Shown here in pieces: positions 27,570-39,319 of a stretch of DNA of 64,000 nt. Position 1 is the first letter of the stretch. The number at the start of each line of letters is the position of its first letter. The DNA is from Halovibrio salipaludis. GTDB taxonomy: Bacteria; Pseudomonadota; Gammaproteobacteria; Pseudomonadales; Oleiphilaceae. Location: positions 124,001-188,000 of the forward strand of contig NZ_NSKD01000004.1 of NCBI RefSeq assembly GCF_002286965.1, given 5' to 3'. The notes below the pieces were generated by a model, which saw only the letters and a program-made list of their open reading frames with translations, had not been told where the DNA came from and ran no database searches. A program made the position numbers and the translations under genes.

Positions 27570-28613
27570 TCAGCGCGCCATTCCATACCGGCGCCGGTAC
27601 CGCCCGGGGCTGCACCCGTACCACCGCCGGAATGCTCCGTGGAAGGCACTGGGGTTTGCAAACCCGACCAGTGACGCGATATCCGAGAACGACAGCGGCG
27701 TGCCACGCACGTAGTCCTCGGCCAGTTCCCGCCGGGTACGATCGAGCAGGGAACGGTAGGTCATGCCTTCCTGCTCCAGAGCCCGCCTCAGTCCCCATTC
27801 CGTGGTCCCCAGAGCGAGTGCCACAGCGTGCATGCTGGGCGGCGTTGAGCCCATGCGCCGGGCAATGGCCTCACGCACCCTTTCGGTGGTGCTCTGCCCC
27901 CAGATCAGCCTCTGACGTTCCGTTTCGCAGTGCTGGCACAGCTCCTGGAACAGGGCATTCTGGGCCAGCCGGTTACGTTGTGCGGCTGTTTCCGGGTGCA
28001 GCTCAATACGGTTCTGTGGCGCATCAAACTGAATCGGGCATTGGAACCACTCGGCATGAGGCTCGCTGTTGGCTGGCCCGGCGTATTCAATGGTGACCGC
28101 GGAAGGCTGTGTTGCCGGCCCGCCGAGCTCCCGCAGCAGCGCCACCCAGCCGGCCAGGATCGAATCCACCACAAAGCAGTTGTAGCGGTTATAGGGGCTG
28201 ATGGAGTAGAACACGGCATGGAGCCCGCCATCGGCCGTGTGCGTGGTGTGTGACTGGCCGCGGCTGTTGGTGCTCATCAGCCGCTCATAGCGCACCAGGG
28301 TTTCCAGGGCCTCTCCCAGCGAGGGCGCACTCGCGGCCGCCATGCCGGCCAGTCCCAGGTCCGTCATGCGGGTATGGCGCCCGAAGTCGATCCCCAGTGC
28401 CGGCTCCTCCGTCATCTGGATGGCGGCATGGCCCATACGCATGAACCGGGGGATGCTGATACGGGCTCCGGGGGTATTCAACAGGCGTCGGGAAACCCGG
28501 TAACGGGCCAGCCATGGTCCGGGGTCGTGGCCGCGACTGCGCAGGGTGCGGGCCATGACCGCCACATGGTTGACGCTGATATCGCCCAGCCGATTGGGGC
28601 GGCTACTGACCAT
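27570..28613 (-). CDS. AraC-family transcriptional regulator
   Basis: A 347-residue regulator with the Arabinose_bd N-domain (PALGIDFGRHTRMTDLGLAG) and a C-terminal AraC helix-turn-helix (LSFSDIASLVGFANPSAFHG, then RRWYGCSPGRYR). The ATG at 28613 (MVSSRPNRLGDIS) is chosen over upstream in-frame ATGs. It is divergent from fadH with 95 bases between, so fadH is the likely target. It is a second member of the same subfamily as the 26361 regulator, but the two differ clearly in sequence. Confidence 0.88.
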   Translation of the reverse strand: MVSSRPNRLGDISVNHVAVMARTLRSRGHDPGPWLARYRVSRRLLNTPGARISIPRFMRMGHAAIQMTEEPALGIDFGRHTRMTDLGLAGMAAASAPSLGEALETLVRYERLMSTNSRGQSHTTHTADGGLHAVFYSISPYNRYNCFVVDSILAGWVALLRELGGPATQPSAVTIEYAGPANSEPHAEWFQCPIQFDAPQNRIELHPETAAQRNRLAQNALFQELCQHCETERQRLIWGQSTTERVREAIARRMGSTPPSMHAVALALGTTEWGLRRALEQEGMTYRSLLDRTRRELAEDYVRGTPLSFSDIASLVGFANPSAFHGAFRRWYGCSPGRYRRRYGMAR

Positions 28614-28678
28614 AAAACCAACCTGAAAATAATCCAAACCAATGTGGCCGTATTGTAGCATCCGGGCCAGGCGGGTAA

Positions 28679-30754
<2,076 letters not shown>

Positions 30755-30781
30755 TCGGTGATTCCCGTGGTCGGGCGTGAT

Positions 30782-30818
30782 CCGGTAGACTGTGGGTCTG
30801 TTACCCACGGGCTACCGG
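30782..30818 (+). other. Two-tier stem-loop between fadH and nadK
   Basis: CCGGTAG (30782-30788) pairs with CTACCGG (30812-30818), and inside it GTGGGT (30792-30797) pairs with ACCCAC (30803-30808). The structure ends 16 bases before the nadK ATG. With no U-run it may be a fadH mRNA end, or a structure in the nadK leader. Confidence 0.5.
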
Positions 30819-30834
30819 CGGATTAAGGCGGTTC

Positions 30835-31719
30835 ATGGAGACCTTCAAGAACATCGGCGTGATCGGGCGCATGGGCAGTGTCAAGGTTGTCGAGACACTG
30901 CGCCGGCTCAAAACCTACCTCATCGAGAACGACTACCAGGTGGTGCTTGAGGCCGATACCGCCTCCATGCTGCCCGGGCACGGTCTGCAGGTGGCCAGCA
31001 AGAAGCTGATCGGTGAGATCTGTGATCTGGCCATCGTCGTGGGCGGAGACGGCAGCCTTCTGGGCGCTGTGCGGGACCTCGCCAAGTCGAGCATTCCCAT
31101 CCTGGGGGTCAACCGGGGGCGTCTCGGCTTTCTCACCGATATCTCTCCGGATGAACTCGAAACCCGGCTGAATGCCGTCCTGGAAGGGGACTACATCCAG
31201 GAACGGCGCTTCATGCTCGACACCGAGATCAAGCGCAACGGTGAGCCTACCGGCTTCGGCACGGCGCTCAACGATGTGGTGCTGCATCCGGGTCGTTCCA
31301 CCCGCATGATCGGCTTCGATCTCTATATCGAGGGTCAGTTCGTCTACAGTCAGCGTTCCGACGGGCTCATCGTCTCAACGCCCACGGGATCCACGGCCTA
31401 CGCGCTGTCCGGAGGCGGGCCTATCATGCATCCGAAGCTGGATGCCATCGTGCTGGTGCCGATGTTCCCGCATACCCTGAGCAGCCGGCCGATCGTCGTG
31501 GATGGCAACAGCGAGATCAAGCTGATCATCGACGAGGCCAACGAGTCCTGGCCCCAGGTCAGCTGTGATGGCCAGAAGGAACTCTCCTGCGGTCCCGGTG
31601 ATGCGATCTCCATCGCCAAACGCCCCTTCCGCCTGAACCTGATCCACCCCAGCGACCACAACTTCTACGCGACCTGCCGCGAGAAGCTGGGCTGGGCAAG
31701 CACCATCGCGGCAAGCTGA
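30835..31719 (+). CDS. nadK: NAD kinase
   Basis: A 294-residue kinase with GGDGSLLGAVR at 70-80, NRGRLGFLTDI, and the NE/D-type DGLIVSTPTGSTAYALSGGG motif for nucleotide binding. It phosphorylates NAD to NADP in the cytoplasm. It opens a run of same-strand genes (nadK, phosphoesterase, rhomboid, yeaC, pepN) whose order matches Pseudomonas aeruginosa. The ribosome site is AAGGCGG. Confidence 0.97.
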   Translation: METFKNIGVIGRMGSVKVVETLRRLKTYLIENDYQVVLEADTASMLPGHGLQVASKKLIGEICDLAIVVGGDGSLLGAVRDLAKSSIPILGVNRGRLGFLTDISPDELETRLNAVLEGDYIQERRFMLDTEIKRNGEPTGFGTALNDVVLHPGRSTRMIGFDLYIEGQFVYSQRSDGLIVSTPTGSTAYALSGGGPIMHPKLDAIVLVPMFPHTLSSRPIVVDGNSEIKLIIDEANESWPQVSCDGQKELSCGPGDAISIAKRPFRLNLIHPSDHNFYATCREKLGWASTIAAS

Positions 31720-31730
31720 AAGGGGCAGTC

Positions 31731-32699
31731 ATGAAGCGCTCGCAGGGCTACGACATCATCGGCGATATCCATGGCTGTGCGCTGACGCTGGAGCGGCTTC
31801 TGGAGCAGATGGGCTACCGCCAGCGTCAGGGCGTTTACGAGCATCCCTCGCGCATGGCGATCTTCCTGGGCGATATCATCGACCGAGGCCCGCGCATACG
31901 GGAGGCGCTGCACCTGGTGCGGGACATGGTGGATCGTGGGTCCGCACTGATCGTGATGGGGAACCATGAGTACAACGCCCTGGGTTATTGCACCCTGGCG
32001 CGTCCGGGCAGTGGTCGCCGGCACGTGCGTGAGCACAACGAGCGGCACAACCGCCTGATCCGCGCAACACTGGAACAGTTCGAGCACTACGATAACGAGT
32101 GGCATGATTTCCTGAACTGGTTCTACGAGCTGCCCCTGTTCCTGGAGCGGGACGGCTTCCGGGTGGTGCACGCCTGCTGGGATGAACACCTGATCCGCCA
32201 GTTTGAGCGGATGCACCCGGATGCCTGCATCAACGAGGATTTCCTGCATGCCTCGATGGCGCCGCATTCCTTCGCCGGCAGGGTGATGGACCGGCTGCTG
32301 CGGGGGACTGCCATGAAGCTGCCGGATGACCGTGTCATGACCGGTCGCGACGGCTTCCAGCGCCAGTTCTTCCGCACCAAGTTCTGGGCGGAGCAGGCCG
32401 AGACCTATGGCGACATCGTCTTCCAGCCCGATCCGCTGCCGGAGGACGTGGCCAATCGGCCACTGCATCCTGAAGACCGGGAACGGCTGCTCACCTACGA
32501 CCGTAACGAACCGCCGGTCTTCGTGGGCCACTACTGGCTGGAGGGTGTGCCCGAACCGATCACGCCCAACGTTGCCTGCCTGGACTACAGCGCGGTGAAA
32601 TACGGCCGCATGGTGGCCTACCGGCTGGATGATGAGCAGACCCTGGACCCGGACCATTTTGTCTGGGTTGAGGTGAACCGTTCGGAGCAGGGCGCATGA
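31731..32699 (+). CDS. Metallophosphoesterase (PPP-like)
   Basis: A 322-residue calcineurin-like phosphoesterase: GDIHGC (metal 1), FLGDIIDRGP (GDxxDRG), MGNHEYNA (GNHE), and VGHYWL near the C-terminus. The insert between GNHE and the later histidine is long. It probably dephosphorylates proteins or nucleotides; the substrate is unknown. It starts 11 bases after nadK and overlaps the rhomboid gene by four bases. Confidence 0.9.
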   Translation: MKRSQGYDIIGDIHGCALTLERLLEQMGYRQRQGVYEHPSRMAIFLGDIIDRGPRIREALHLVRDMVDRGSALIVMGNHEYNALGYCTLARPGSGRRHVREHNERHNRLIRATLEQFEHYDNEWHDFLNWFYELPLFLERDGFRVVHACWDEHLIRQFERMHPDACINEDFLHASMAPHSFAGRVMDRLLRGTAMKLPDDRVMTGRDGFQRQFFRTKFWAEQAETYGDIVFQPDPLPEDVANRPLHPEDRERLLTYDRNEPPVFVGHYWLEGVPEPITPNVACLDYSAVKYGRMVAYRLDDEQTLDPDHFVWVEVNRSEQGA

Positions 32700-33571
32700 T
32701 TCGCATCGCAGCGATTCCGGAACGGGTGGATCTGGCGCCTTTCAGCCGCTGGCTGGACTCCCAGGGGGTGACCCATGTGATCGAGCATGACGAGGGTCAC
32801 CAGGTGCTGTTCATCGAGGGTGAACAGCTGCGCCAGCCGGTTACCGAGGCGCTTACGCGCTATCTCGATGATCCCCGCCACTCCGGCGCGCCCGAGGGGT
32901 TCACGCGGCCACGCACGCGCCGTGTCGTGGCAGGACATTGGCAGGCCGGCCCCAAGGATGCTCCCTTTACCTTCGCGCTGATCGTGGCCGCCGCCCTGAT
33001 CGCCTGGATGACCGCCTTCGGGGCCCGGGAGCAGCTGATGGTGCTGCTGACCATCGTGAATCCCTACGAATGGCCGGTCTCCAGCTTTGAATACCGCCTG
33101 GAGGCTCTGACCCAGACGGTGGCGAGCCTGCAGCTCTGGCGGCTGGTAACGCCGGACCTGCTGCATTTCAGCCTGATGCACCTGATCTTCAACGGCGTCA
33201 TGCTCTGGTTCCTTGGCAGTCAGATCGAGGCCATCGATGGCCGGGGCCACATGGTGGCACTGGTGCTCGTAACCTCACTGGGCGGCAACATCCCCCAGTT
33301 CCTGTTTTCCGGACCACTGTTTGGTGGTCTTTCCGGGGTGGTGTACGGCGTGCTCGGGTACGTCTGGCTCTGTAACCAGGGGCGTCCGCGCTTCCAGTTC
33401 CCCCCGGCACTGATGACAGTGGCAGTGGTCTGGTTACTGATCGGTTTCACACCGCTGACCGAAGCCCTTCTGGGGGCCAGCATGGCGAACGCGGCCCATC
33501 TGGGCGGACTGCTCAGCGGGCTGGCCTATGCCATGGTGCGGTCGGCCAATGACATGAGGAGAGGGCAATGA
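32696..33571 (+). CDS. Rhomboid family intramembrane serine protease (GlpG-like)
   Basis: A 291-residue GlpG-type rhomboid. A cytoplasmic N-domain of about 85 residues is followed by six membrane helices. The catalytic pair is S213 in GGLSGVVYGVLGY and H268 in NAAHLGGLLSG, and HFSLMHLIFNGVMLW carries the conserved His/Asn of the oxyanion region. It cleaves membrane proteins within or near the bilayer. It overlaps its neighbours by ATGA on both sides. Confidence 0.93.
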   Translation: MIRIAAIPERVDLAPFSRWLDSQGVTHVIEHDEGHQVLFIEGEQLRQPVTEALTRYLDDPRHSGAPEGFTRPRTRRVVAGHWQAGPKDAPFTFALIVAAALIAWMTAFGAREQLMVLLTIVNPYEWPVSSFEYRLEALTQTVASLQLWRLVTPDLLHFSLMHLIFNGVMLWFLGSQIEAIDGRGHMVALVLVTSLGGNIPQFLFSGPLFGGLSGVVYGVLGYVWLCNQGRPRFQFPPALMTVAVVWLLIGFTPLTEALLGASMANAAHLGGLLSGLAYAMVRSANDMRRGQ

Positions 33572-33816
33572 CCTACGAGGAGCTGATCCGACAGCTTGAT
33601 CCGCGCATCTATCAGCGCCTGCGTGAATCCCTGCAGCTGGGCAAGTGGCCGGACGGCACGCCCCTGAGCGAGGAGCAGAAGCGCATCTGCATGGAAGCCA
33701 TCATCTGGTATGAGAACGAGCACGGTATTCCCCAGGAGGAACGGACCGGCACCATCGAACGGCCGGAATCCGGCAATGGCAATGGTGGCGTGCAGGTTCA
33801 CGATACCCGCCACTGA
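33568..33816 (+). CDS. YeaC family (DUF1315) protein
   Basis: An 82-residue protein matching the YeaC pattern: PRIYQRLRESLQLGKWPDG followed by LSEEQKRICMEAIIWYE. Its biochemical role is unknown. The last 20 residues are Gly/Asn-rich and probably disordered. It overlaps the rhomboid gene by four bases and precedes pepN, an arrangement shared with pseudomonads. Confidence 0.88.
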   Translation: MTYEELIRQLDPRIYQRLRESLQLGKWPDGTPLSEEQKRICMEAIIWYENEHGIPQEERTGTIERPESGNGNGGVQVHDTRH

Positions 33817-33861
33817 TCCGCGCTGCAGCGACAGAACCCACCAACAACAAGAGTGTCCGTC

Positions 33862-36486
33862 ATGAGAGCAGAGCAACCCCAGGCCGTTCACCTGGCGGAT
33901 TACCGGGTGCCCGCCTTCCTCATTGATCATGTCGATCTGCGTATCGAGCTGTTCGAGGACTGTGCCCTGGTGCATTCGCGCCTGAACATCCGCCGCAATC
34001 CGGCGGACGAATCGCAGGCGCGGGATCTGGTCCTGAACGGCGAGGAACTCGGGCTGGAATCGCTGATGCTCGACGGCCGCCCGGTTGAGAACCATCGTGT
34101 GGACGAGGGCTTCCTGACGGTGCCCAGTGTTCCGGAACATTTCCATCTGGATGTGACCACACGCATCCATCCCCGGGACAATACGCGGCTGGAAGGCCTC
34201 TATCAGTCCTCCGGGATGTTCTGCACCCAGTGCGAAGCGGAGGGATTCCGCCGTATCACGTATTTCCCGGACCGGCCGGACGTCATGGCCTGCTACCGCA
34301 CCCGCATTGAGGCGGATCGGGAGGCCTATCCGGTTCTGCTCGCCAACGGCAATCCGGTTGACTGGGGGGAGCTGGAAGACGGCAGGCACCAGGTCACCTG
34401 GGAGGACCCCTATCCCAAGCCGAGCTATCTGTTCGCCATGGTGGCTGGCGACCTGGTGGAGAAACGCGACGAATTCGTGACCGGCTCCGGGCGTACCATT
34501 GATCTTCGCATGTACGTGGAGGCACGCAACGAGGCCAAGTGCGAACACGCCCTGGCGTCGCTGAAGAAGGCCATGGCCTGGGACGAGGAGGTCTATGGCC
34601 GGGAATACGACCTGGACATCTTCATGGTCGTGGCGGTCGACGACTTCAACATGGGCGCCATGGAGAACAAGGGCCTCAACATCTTCAATTCCTCCTGCGT
34701 GCTAGCCAGCCCCGAGACGGCCACCGATGCGGCCTATGACCGCATTGAGAGCATCGTTGCCCATGAGTACTTCCACAACTGGTCGGGCAACCGGGTGACC
34801 TGTCGCGACTGGTTCCAGCTGAGCCTCAAGGAAGGCTTCACCGTCTTCCGGGACAACCAGTTCTCCGCGGATATGGGGTCTCCGACGGTCCAGCGCATCG
34901 ACCATGTGAACATGCTGCGCACGGCCCAGTTCGCTGAGGATGCCGGGCCCATGGCGCATCCGGTGCGGCCGGATTCCTACATTGAGATCGCCAACTTCTA
35001 CACGCTGACGGTGTACGAGAAGGGTGCTGAAGTGGTGCGGATGATCCATACCCTGCTGGGGCCGGACATGTTCCGCGAGGGCAGTGATCTCTACTTTGCC
35101 CGCCATGACGGCCAGGCCGTCACCACCGATGATTTCGTCAGGGCCATGGAGGATGCCAGCAGCCGTGATCTCACCCAGTTCCGGCGCTGGTATGAACAGG
35201 CGGGGACGCCAGAGCTGCGCGTTACGGATGCGTTCGACGCTGAATCCGGAACCTACACGCTGACCATCCGCCAGTCATGCCCTGCCACGCCCGGGCAGAG
35301 CCACAAGGAACCGTTCCACATCCCGGTGCGCATGGGGCTTATCGCCAGTGACGGGGAAGCCCTGCCACTGGATGCTGAGCAGAATACGGAAACGGTGCTG
35401 GAGTTGACGGATACTGAGCACAGCTTCCAGTTCAGCGGGCTGGCAGAGCGCCCTGTGCCCTCTCTGCTGCGCGGGTTCTCGGCGCCGGTGAAGCTTGACT
35501 ACTCCTGGACCCGGGATCAGCTCATGTTCCTGATGAGCCGGGATCCGGACGGATTCAATCGCTGGGATGCCGGGCAGAAGCTGGCGGTGGATGTGATCCT
35601 GTCCATCCAGCAGGGGCGTGATACGGAAGTGGATCCGCGACTGGTCGAGGCCTACCGGACACTGCTGACCACGCCGGGGCTGGATCGCGCCATGGTGGCC
35701 CGTATGCTGGCGCTGCCTTCAACGGCCTGGCTCATTGAGCTGACCGACGAGGCGGATGTGGCGGCCATTGATGGGGCCCGCCACCAGGTGGAGCAGACCG
35801 TTGCCAGGGCACTGCGGGATGAGCTCCTGCAGGTGCGGGCGGACCATCATCCTGGCGGGGACTATGCGTTTGAACCCGGGCAGGTGGCCGCCCGCTCACT
35901 GAGCAACAGCGCGCTGGCCCTTCTGACCCGTATCGGGGATGACCAGGGCCGGGATCAGGCGTTGGCCCAGTTTGATCAGGCGACCAACATGACGGACCGC
36001 CTGGCGGCCCTCAAGGCGCTGGTGGACTCGCCCTTCAGCCAGGAGCGCGAGGACGCGCTTGCACGGTTCCATGCGGACTGGCAGCACGATCCCCAGGTGG
36101 TCGAGCAGTGGTTTGCGGCCCAGTCCGGAAGCCCCTGGATTGGAAATGTGAATCGTGTCACAGAACTGCTGGCGCATCCCGCCTTCGATTGGAAAAACCC
36201 CAACAAGGTTCGTATGGTTATCGGCGTCTTCGCGGGCCGCAATCTGACGCACTTCCACAGCCCGGATGGCAGTGGGCACCGCTTCCTGGGTGAGCAGATC
36301 CGCAGGCTGGACGCCTTCAATCCACAGATCTCGGCACAGCTGGCTCAACCGCTGACACGGTGGCGCCAGTACGCACCGCACCTGCGTGATTCCATGGCAG
36401 GCGTCCTGCGGGAACTGCGGGATCTTCCGGATCTCTCCCGGGATCTCTACGAGGTTGTCACCAAGAGCCTGGGCGAATCCGACTGA
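33862..36486 (+). CDS. pepN: Aminopeptidase N
   Basis: An M1-family zinc aminopeptidase of 874 residues. The exopeptidase motif GAMENKGLNIF and the zinc site HEYFHNWSGNRVTCRD with its downstream Glu (LKEGFTVFRDN) are intact. It removes N-terminal residues from peptides in the cytoplasm. The ATG at 33862 is preferred over the GTG at 33853 because it lies a proper distance after AAGAG. Confidence 0.96.
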   Translation: MRAEQPQAVHLADYRVPAFLIDHVDLRIELFEDCALVHSRLNIRRNPADESQARDLVLNGEELGLESLMLDGRPVENHRVDEGFLTVPSVPEHFHLDVTTRIHPRDNTRLEGLYQSSGMFCTQCEAEGFRRITYFPDRPDVMACYRTRIEADREAYPVLLANGNPVDWGELEDGRHQVTWEDPYPKPSYLFAMVAGDLVEKRDEFVTGSGRTIDLRMYVEARNEAKCEHALASLKKAMAWDEEVYGREYDLDIFMVVAVDDFNMGAMENKGLNIFNSSCVLASPETATDAAYDRIESIVAHEYFHNWSGNRVTCRDWFQLSLKEGFTVFRDNQFSADMGSPTVQRIDHVNMLRTAQFAEDAGPMAHPVRPDSYIEIANFYTLTVYEKGAEVVRMIHTLLGPDMFREGSDLYFARHDGQAVTTDDFVRAMEDASSRDLTQFRRWYEQAGTPELRVTDAFDAESGTYTLTIRQSCPATPGQSHKEPFHIPVRMGLIASDGEALPLDAEQNTETVLELTDTEHSFQFSGLAERPVPSLLRGFSAPVKLDYSWTRDQLMFLMSRDPDGFNRWDAGQKLAVDVILSIQQGRDTEVDPRLVEAYRTLLTTPGLDRAMVARMLALPSTAWLIELTDEADVAAIDGARHQVEQTVARALRDELLQVRADHHPGGDYAFEPGQVAARSLSNSALALLTRIGDDQGRDQALAQFDQATNMTDRLAALKALVDSPFSQEREDALARFHADWQHDPQVVEQWFAAQSGSPWIGNVNRVTELLAHPAFDWKNPNKVRMVIGVFAGRNLTHFHSPDGSGHRFLGEQIRRLDAFNPQISAQLAQPLTRWRQYAPHLRDSMAGVLRELRDLPDLSRDLYEVVTKSLGESD

Positions 36487-36596
36487 TGCGCCGCTGGATG
36501 GACAAAGCGGTGCAATCGTCTACGCTTTCGTAGAGTCGTGTCTGCAACCAGCGCCGTTTCCACGGTCGGGTGCACAACAACAACAGGACCCCAACG

Positions 36597-38009
36597 ATGC
36601 GAATGAAAGCACCACGTCTGAACATTATGCTGATTGCCGGTGTTACCGGTGGTTTGATGCTGGGCTCTGGCAGCCTGACAGCGGAAGTCTCCCAGGCTGA
36701 GGCGCAGCGACTGGGCGGCGGAGAGATCACCCGCTTCGGTGCCCTGCGCGCGGGCAGCGATGATGGCGTGATTCCCGCCTATGACGGCGGGCTGCCGGAG
36801 CCGCCGGACAATGTGGACTACGGTGAATCGGGGGACTTCCACCCCAACCCCTTTCCGGACGATGAGATCCGCCACACGGTCACGGCGGACAACATGGAGC
36901 AGTATGAGGAGTACCTGACCAAGGGTACTCAAGCGCTCCTGCAGACCTATCCGGACACCTACGAGATCAATGTCTACCCCTCACGCCGGACCATGGCCTG
37001 GCCGGAGTGGATCCTGGGCAACATCGAGGACAACGCCACGGGCGCGGAGCTTGTGGGGGATGGCAACGGGATTGACGGCGCCTACGGCGGCATTCCGTTC
37101 CCGATTCTGCATGGCAGTAACGAGGAACAGGCAAAGCAGGCCATGTGGAACCACCTCACGAGCTGGCGTGGCGTCTTCGTCAATCGCCGCTCTGGTGAGG
37201 TGGCGGTTGAAACCGATGGCGACTACAGCCTGACCATGTCCGAGCAGGAAGTGTTCTTCAACTTCTACAACCCGGAAGGGGATGAGAGCACCCTCGACAA
37301 CACGCTGTTCTACTACCTCTCCCAGACCACATCCCCGGCCCGTCTCGCCGGTGGTGCCGTGCTCATCCACGAAACCCTGAACCAGGTGAAGGAGCCGCGT
37401 CGGGCCTGGGGTTACAATGCTGGCCAGCGGCGGGTACGCCGGGCACCGAATCTGGCCTATGACTCGCCCATCGCGGCGGCGGACAACCTGCGCACCGCGG
37501 ATGAAACGGACCTGTTCAATGGGGCGCTTGACAAATACAACTGGGAATACAGAGGTGTCCAACAGTTTTACATTCCGTATAACAATTATGACATCGCCCA
37601 GCGTGGACTCGAGTACGATAGGATCCTTGATACCAAGCACCTCAATCCGGATCTGCAGCGCTGGGAGCGCCACCGGGTGCATGTGGTTGAAGCCAATCTC
37701 AAGGAGGATGAACGCCACATCTTCTCGCGCCGGGTCTTCTACATTGATGCGGACAGCTGGAAGGTGGTGAGCGTGGACCAGTACGACGGCCGGGGCGAAC
37801 TCTGGCGTGTGAGCCAGGCCATGGAGAAGAGCTACTACGAGGTGCCCACGGTCTGGACGGCGATCGATGTGTTCCACGATCTCCAGTCCAAGCGGTACCA
37901 CGTACAGGGCCTTGATACCGAGGAAGGGCAGACCCGGGTATTCTCGGAGCGGGTGCCCAACCGACGGTATTTCTCGCCTCAGGCGCTGAGGCGTCGCGGG
38001 CGTCGCTGA
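36597..38009 (+). CDS. DUF1329 family exported protein
   Basis: A 470-residue secreted protein with a signal peptide (IMLIAGVTGGLMLGSGSLTA, residues about 9-28). The body is the DUF1329 fold, related to outer-membrane lipoprotein-sorting proteins (LolA/LolB-like), with the family marks LGGGEITRFGALRAG, IPAYDGGLPEPP and FYIDADSWKVVSVDQYDGRG. DUF1329 proteins are usually encoded beside a DUF1302 partner and an RND exporter; here the RND exporter is two genes downstream and no DUF1302 gene is seen. ATG at 36597 follows ACAGGACC. Confidence 0.88.
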   Translation: MRMKAPRLNIMLIAGVTGGLMLGSGSLTAEVSQAEAQRLGGGEITRFGALRAGSDDGVIPAYDGGLPEPPDNVDYGESGDFHPNPFPDDEIRHTVTADNMEQYEEYLTKGTQALLQTYPDTYEINVYPSRRTMAWPEWILGNIEDNATGAELVGDGNGIDGAYGGIPFPILHGSNEEQAKQAMWNHLTSWRGVFVNRRSGEVAVETDGDYSLTMSEQEVFFNFYNPEGDESTLDNTLFYYLSQTTSPARLAGGAVLIHETLNQVKEPRRAWGYNAGQRRVRRAPNLAYDSPIAAADNLRTADETDLFNGALDKYNWEYRGVQQFYIPYNNYDIAQRGLEYDRILDTKHLNPDLQRWERHRVHVVEANLKEDERHIFSRRVFYIDADSWKVVSVDQYDGRGELWRVSQAMEKSYYEVPTVWTAIDVFHDLQSKRYHVQGLDTEEGQTRVFSERVPNRRYFSPQALRRRGRR

Positions 38010-38017
38010 GACCAGAG

Positions 38018-38043
38018 GCAGACCCGGCACAGGCCGGGTCTGC
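38018..38043 (+). other. Strong hairpin between DUF1329 and YCF48-like genes
   Basis: GCAGACCCGG and CCGGGTCTGC (38018-38027 and 38034-38043) form a perfect 10-base stem with a 6-base loop, nine bases after the DUF1329 stop. There is no U-run. It may partly end the transcript or protect the upstream mRNA 3' end, lowering expression of the downstream pair. Confidence 0.6.
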
Positions 38044-38095
38044 TGGTGTCTGGGCGGACAGAAAACCATTCCATTCAACCGTTAGGGCAGTTTGA

Positions 38096-39277
38096 ATGAT
38101 CAGTCGATCTGTAAAGTGGGCGGCGGGCGCAGGCCTTGCGCTGGCCGGTCTCGCGGGAGGCGCGGGAACCGCGTATGGGGTCGGGGATGTGCTTGAGATT
38201 CCCGCCCTGGAAACCGACCTGGCGGCGGAGTCGCTGCTGCTGGACGTTGAGCACATCGGTGATCGTCTGGTGGCCGTGGGTGAGCGCGGCCATATTGTCT
38301 ATTCCGATGACGGGGGCCGGAACTGGACCCAGGCTGACGTGCCGGTATCCACAACCCTCACCGGCGTGGACTTCCCCGAGGGCAACAGTCAGCACGGCTG
38401 GGCCGTGGGGCACAGTGGTGTGATCCTGCACACCAGCGATGGCGGCGAGACCTGGAACCATCAGTATGATGGGCGTGAGGGAATCCCGGCGCTGGTGTCC
38501 CACTATGAGAAGCGGATTGAGTCCAAGGAGGCGGAGATTGAGGCCGCCGAGGACGAGGACCGGGTCGCGGATCTGGAGTGGGAGCTGGAGGACCTGGTCT
38601 ATACCCGAGACATTCTCCAGGAGGACCTGGACAGCTTCGGTCCCTGGCAGCCGATGCTGGACGTCTGGTTCCGGGACGCCGAGTATGGCATCGCCATTGG
38701 CGCCTATAACCTCATCTATCGGACCCAGAACGGTGGTGAGACCTGGCAGCCCATTTCCGGGCGTATTGATAACCCAAACCGTTTCCACCTCAACGAGATC
38801 ACACAGGTTGAGGGCGGAGACCTCTATATCGCCGGCGAATCCGGTTTTATCTATCGTTCCACCGATGATGGCAGCAGCTGGGAATCCATTGAACCCGGTT
38901 ATCCCGGTTCCTTCTTTGGTGTGGTCGGTACTGGTGACGGTGGGGTGCTTGCTTATGGCCTTCGTGGCAACATCTACCGTTCCGGGAATGGTGAGGAATG
39001 GACGGCCGTGGATTCGGGCAGTGACCGCACCCTCAACGCAGGTGATGTGAATGACAGCGGCGAAGTGGTCATTGTGGCCAACGACGGCGCGGTGGTTTAC
39101 AGCGATGACGGTGGGCAGAGCTTTTCGGAGTACGTCCGCCCGGCCCGGCATTCGTATGTGGGCGTGACACTGATTCCCGACGACAGCCTGGTGCTGGTGG
39201 GTGAGCGCGGCGCGGTCCGTACGGATCGCCGCGGCAAGGGTCAGGAAGCGGACGCGCCGACGGCCGAGCTCGAGTGA
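38096..39277 (+). CDS. YCF48/Hcf136-like beta-propeller protein, exported
   Basis: A 393-residue protein with a signal peptide (to about residue 29) and a seven-bladed propeller. Asp-box/BNR repeats are visible: DDGGRNWTQ, SDGGETWNH, QNGGETWQP, TDDGSSWESI, GNGEEWTAV, SDDGGQSFS. Between the second and third blades a charged helical insert of about 50 residues (133-183) would form a coiled coil. The plant and cyanobacterial homologue assembles photosystem II, but this lineage uses the fold beside RND exporters, probably as a periplasmic or outer-membrane partner. Confidence 0.88.
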   Translation: MISRSVKWAAGAGLALAGLAGGAGTAYGVGDVLEIPALETDLAAESLLLDVEHIGDRLVAVGERGHIVYSDDGGRNWTQADVPVSTTLTGVDFPEGNSQHGWAVGHSGVILHTSDGGETWNHQYDGREGIPALVSHYEKRIESKEAEIEAAEDEDRVADLEWELEDLVYTRDILQEDLDSFGPWQPMLDVWFRDAEYGIAIGAYNLIYRTQNGGETWQPISGRIDNPNRFHLNEITQVEGGDLYIAGESGFIYRSTDDGSSWESIEPGYPGSFFGVVGTGDGGVLAYGLRGNIYRSGNGEEWTAVDSGSDRTLNAGDVNDSGEVVIVANDGAVVYSDDGGQSFSEYVRPARHSYVGVTLIPDDSLVLVGERGAVRTDRRGKGQEADAPTAELE

Positions 39278-39319
39278 ACCGCAGCAGTACCCCAGCAAAA
39301 CGGTTTGAGGATTTACTGA

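Noticed and set aside
36518-36533. TCTACG-CTTT-CGTAGA hairpin after pepN as a terminator
   Set aside because: The stem has only six pairs and no U-run follows; it is too weak to call.
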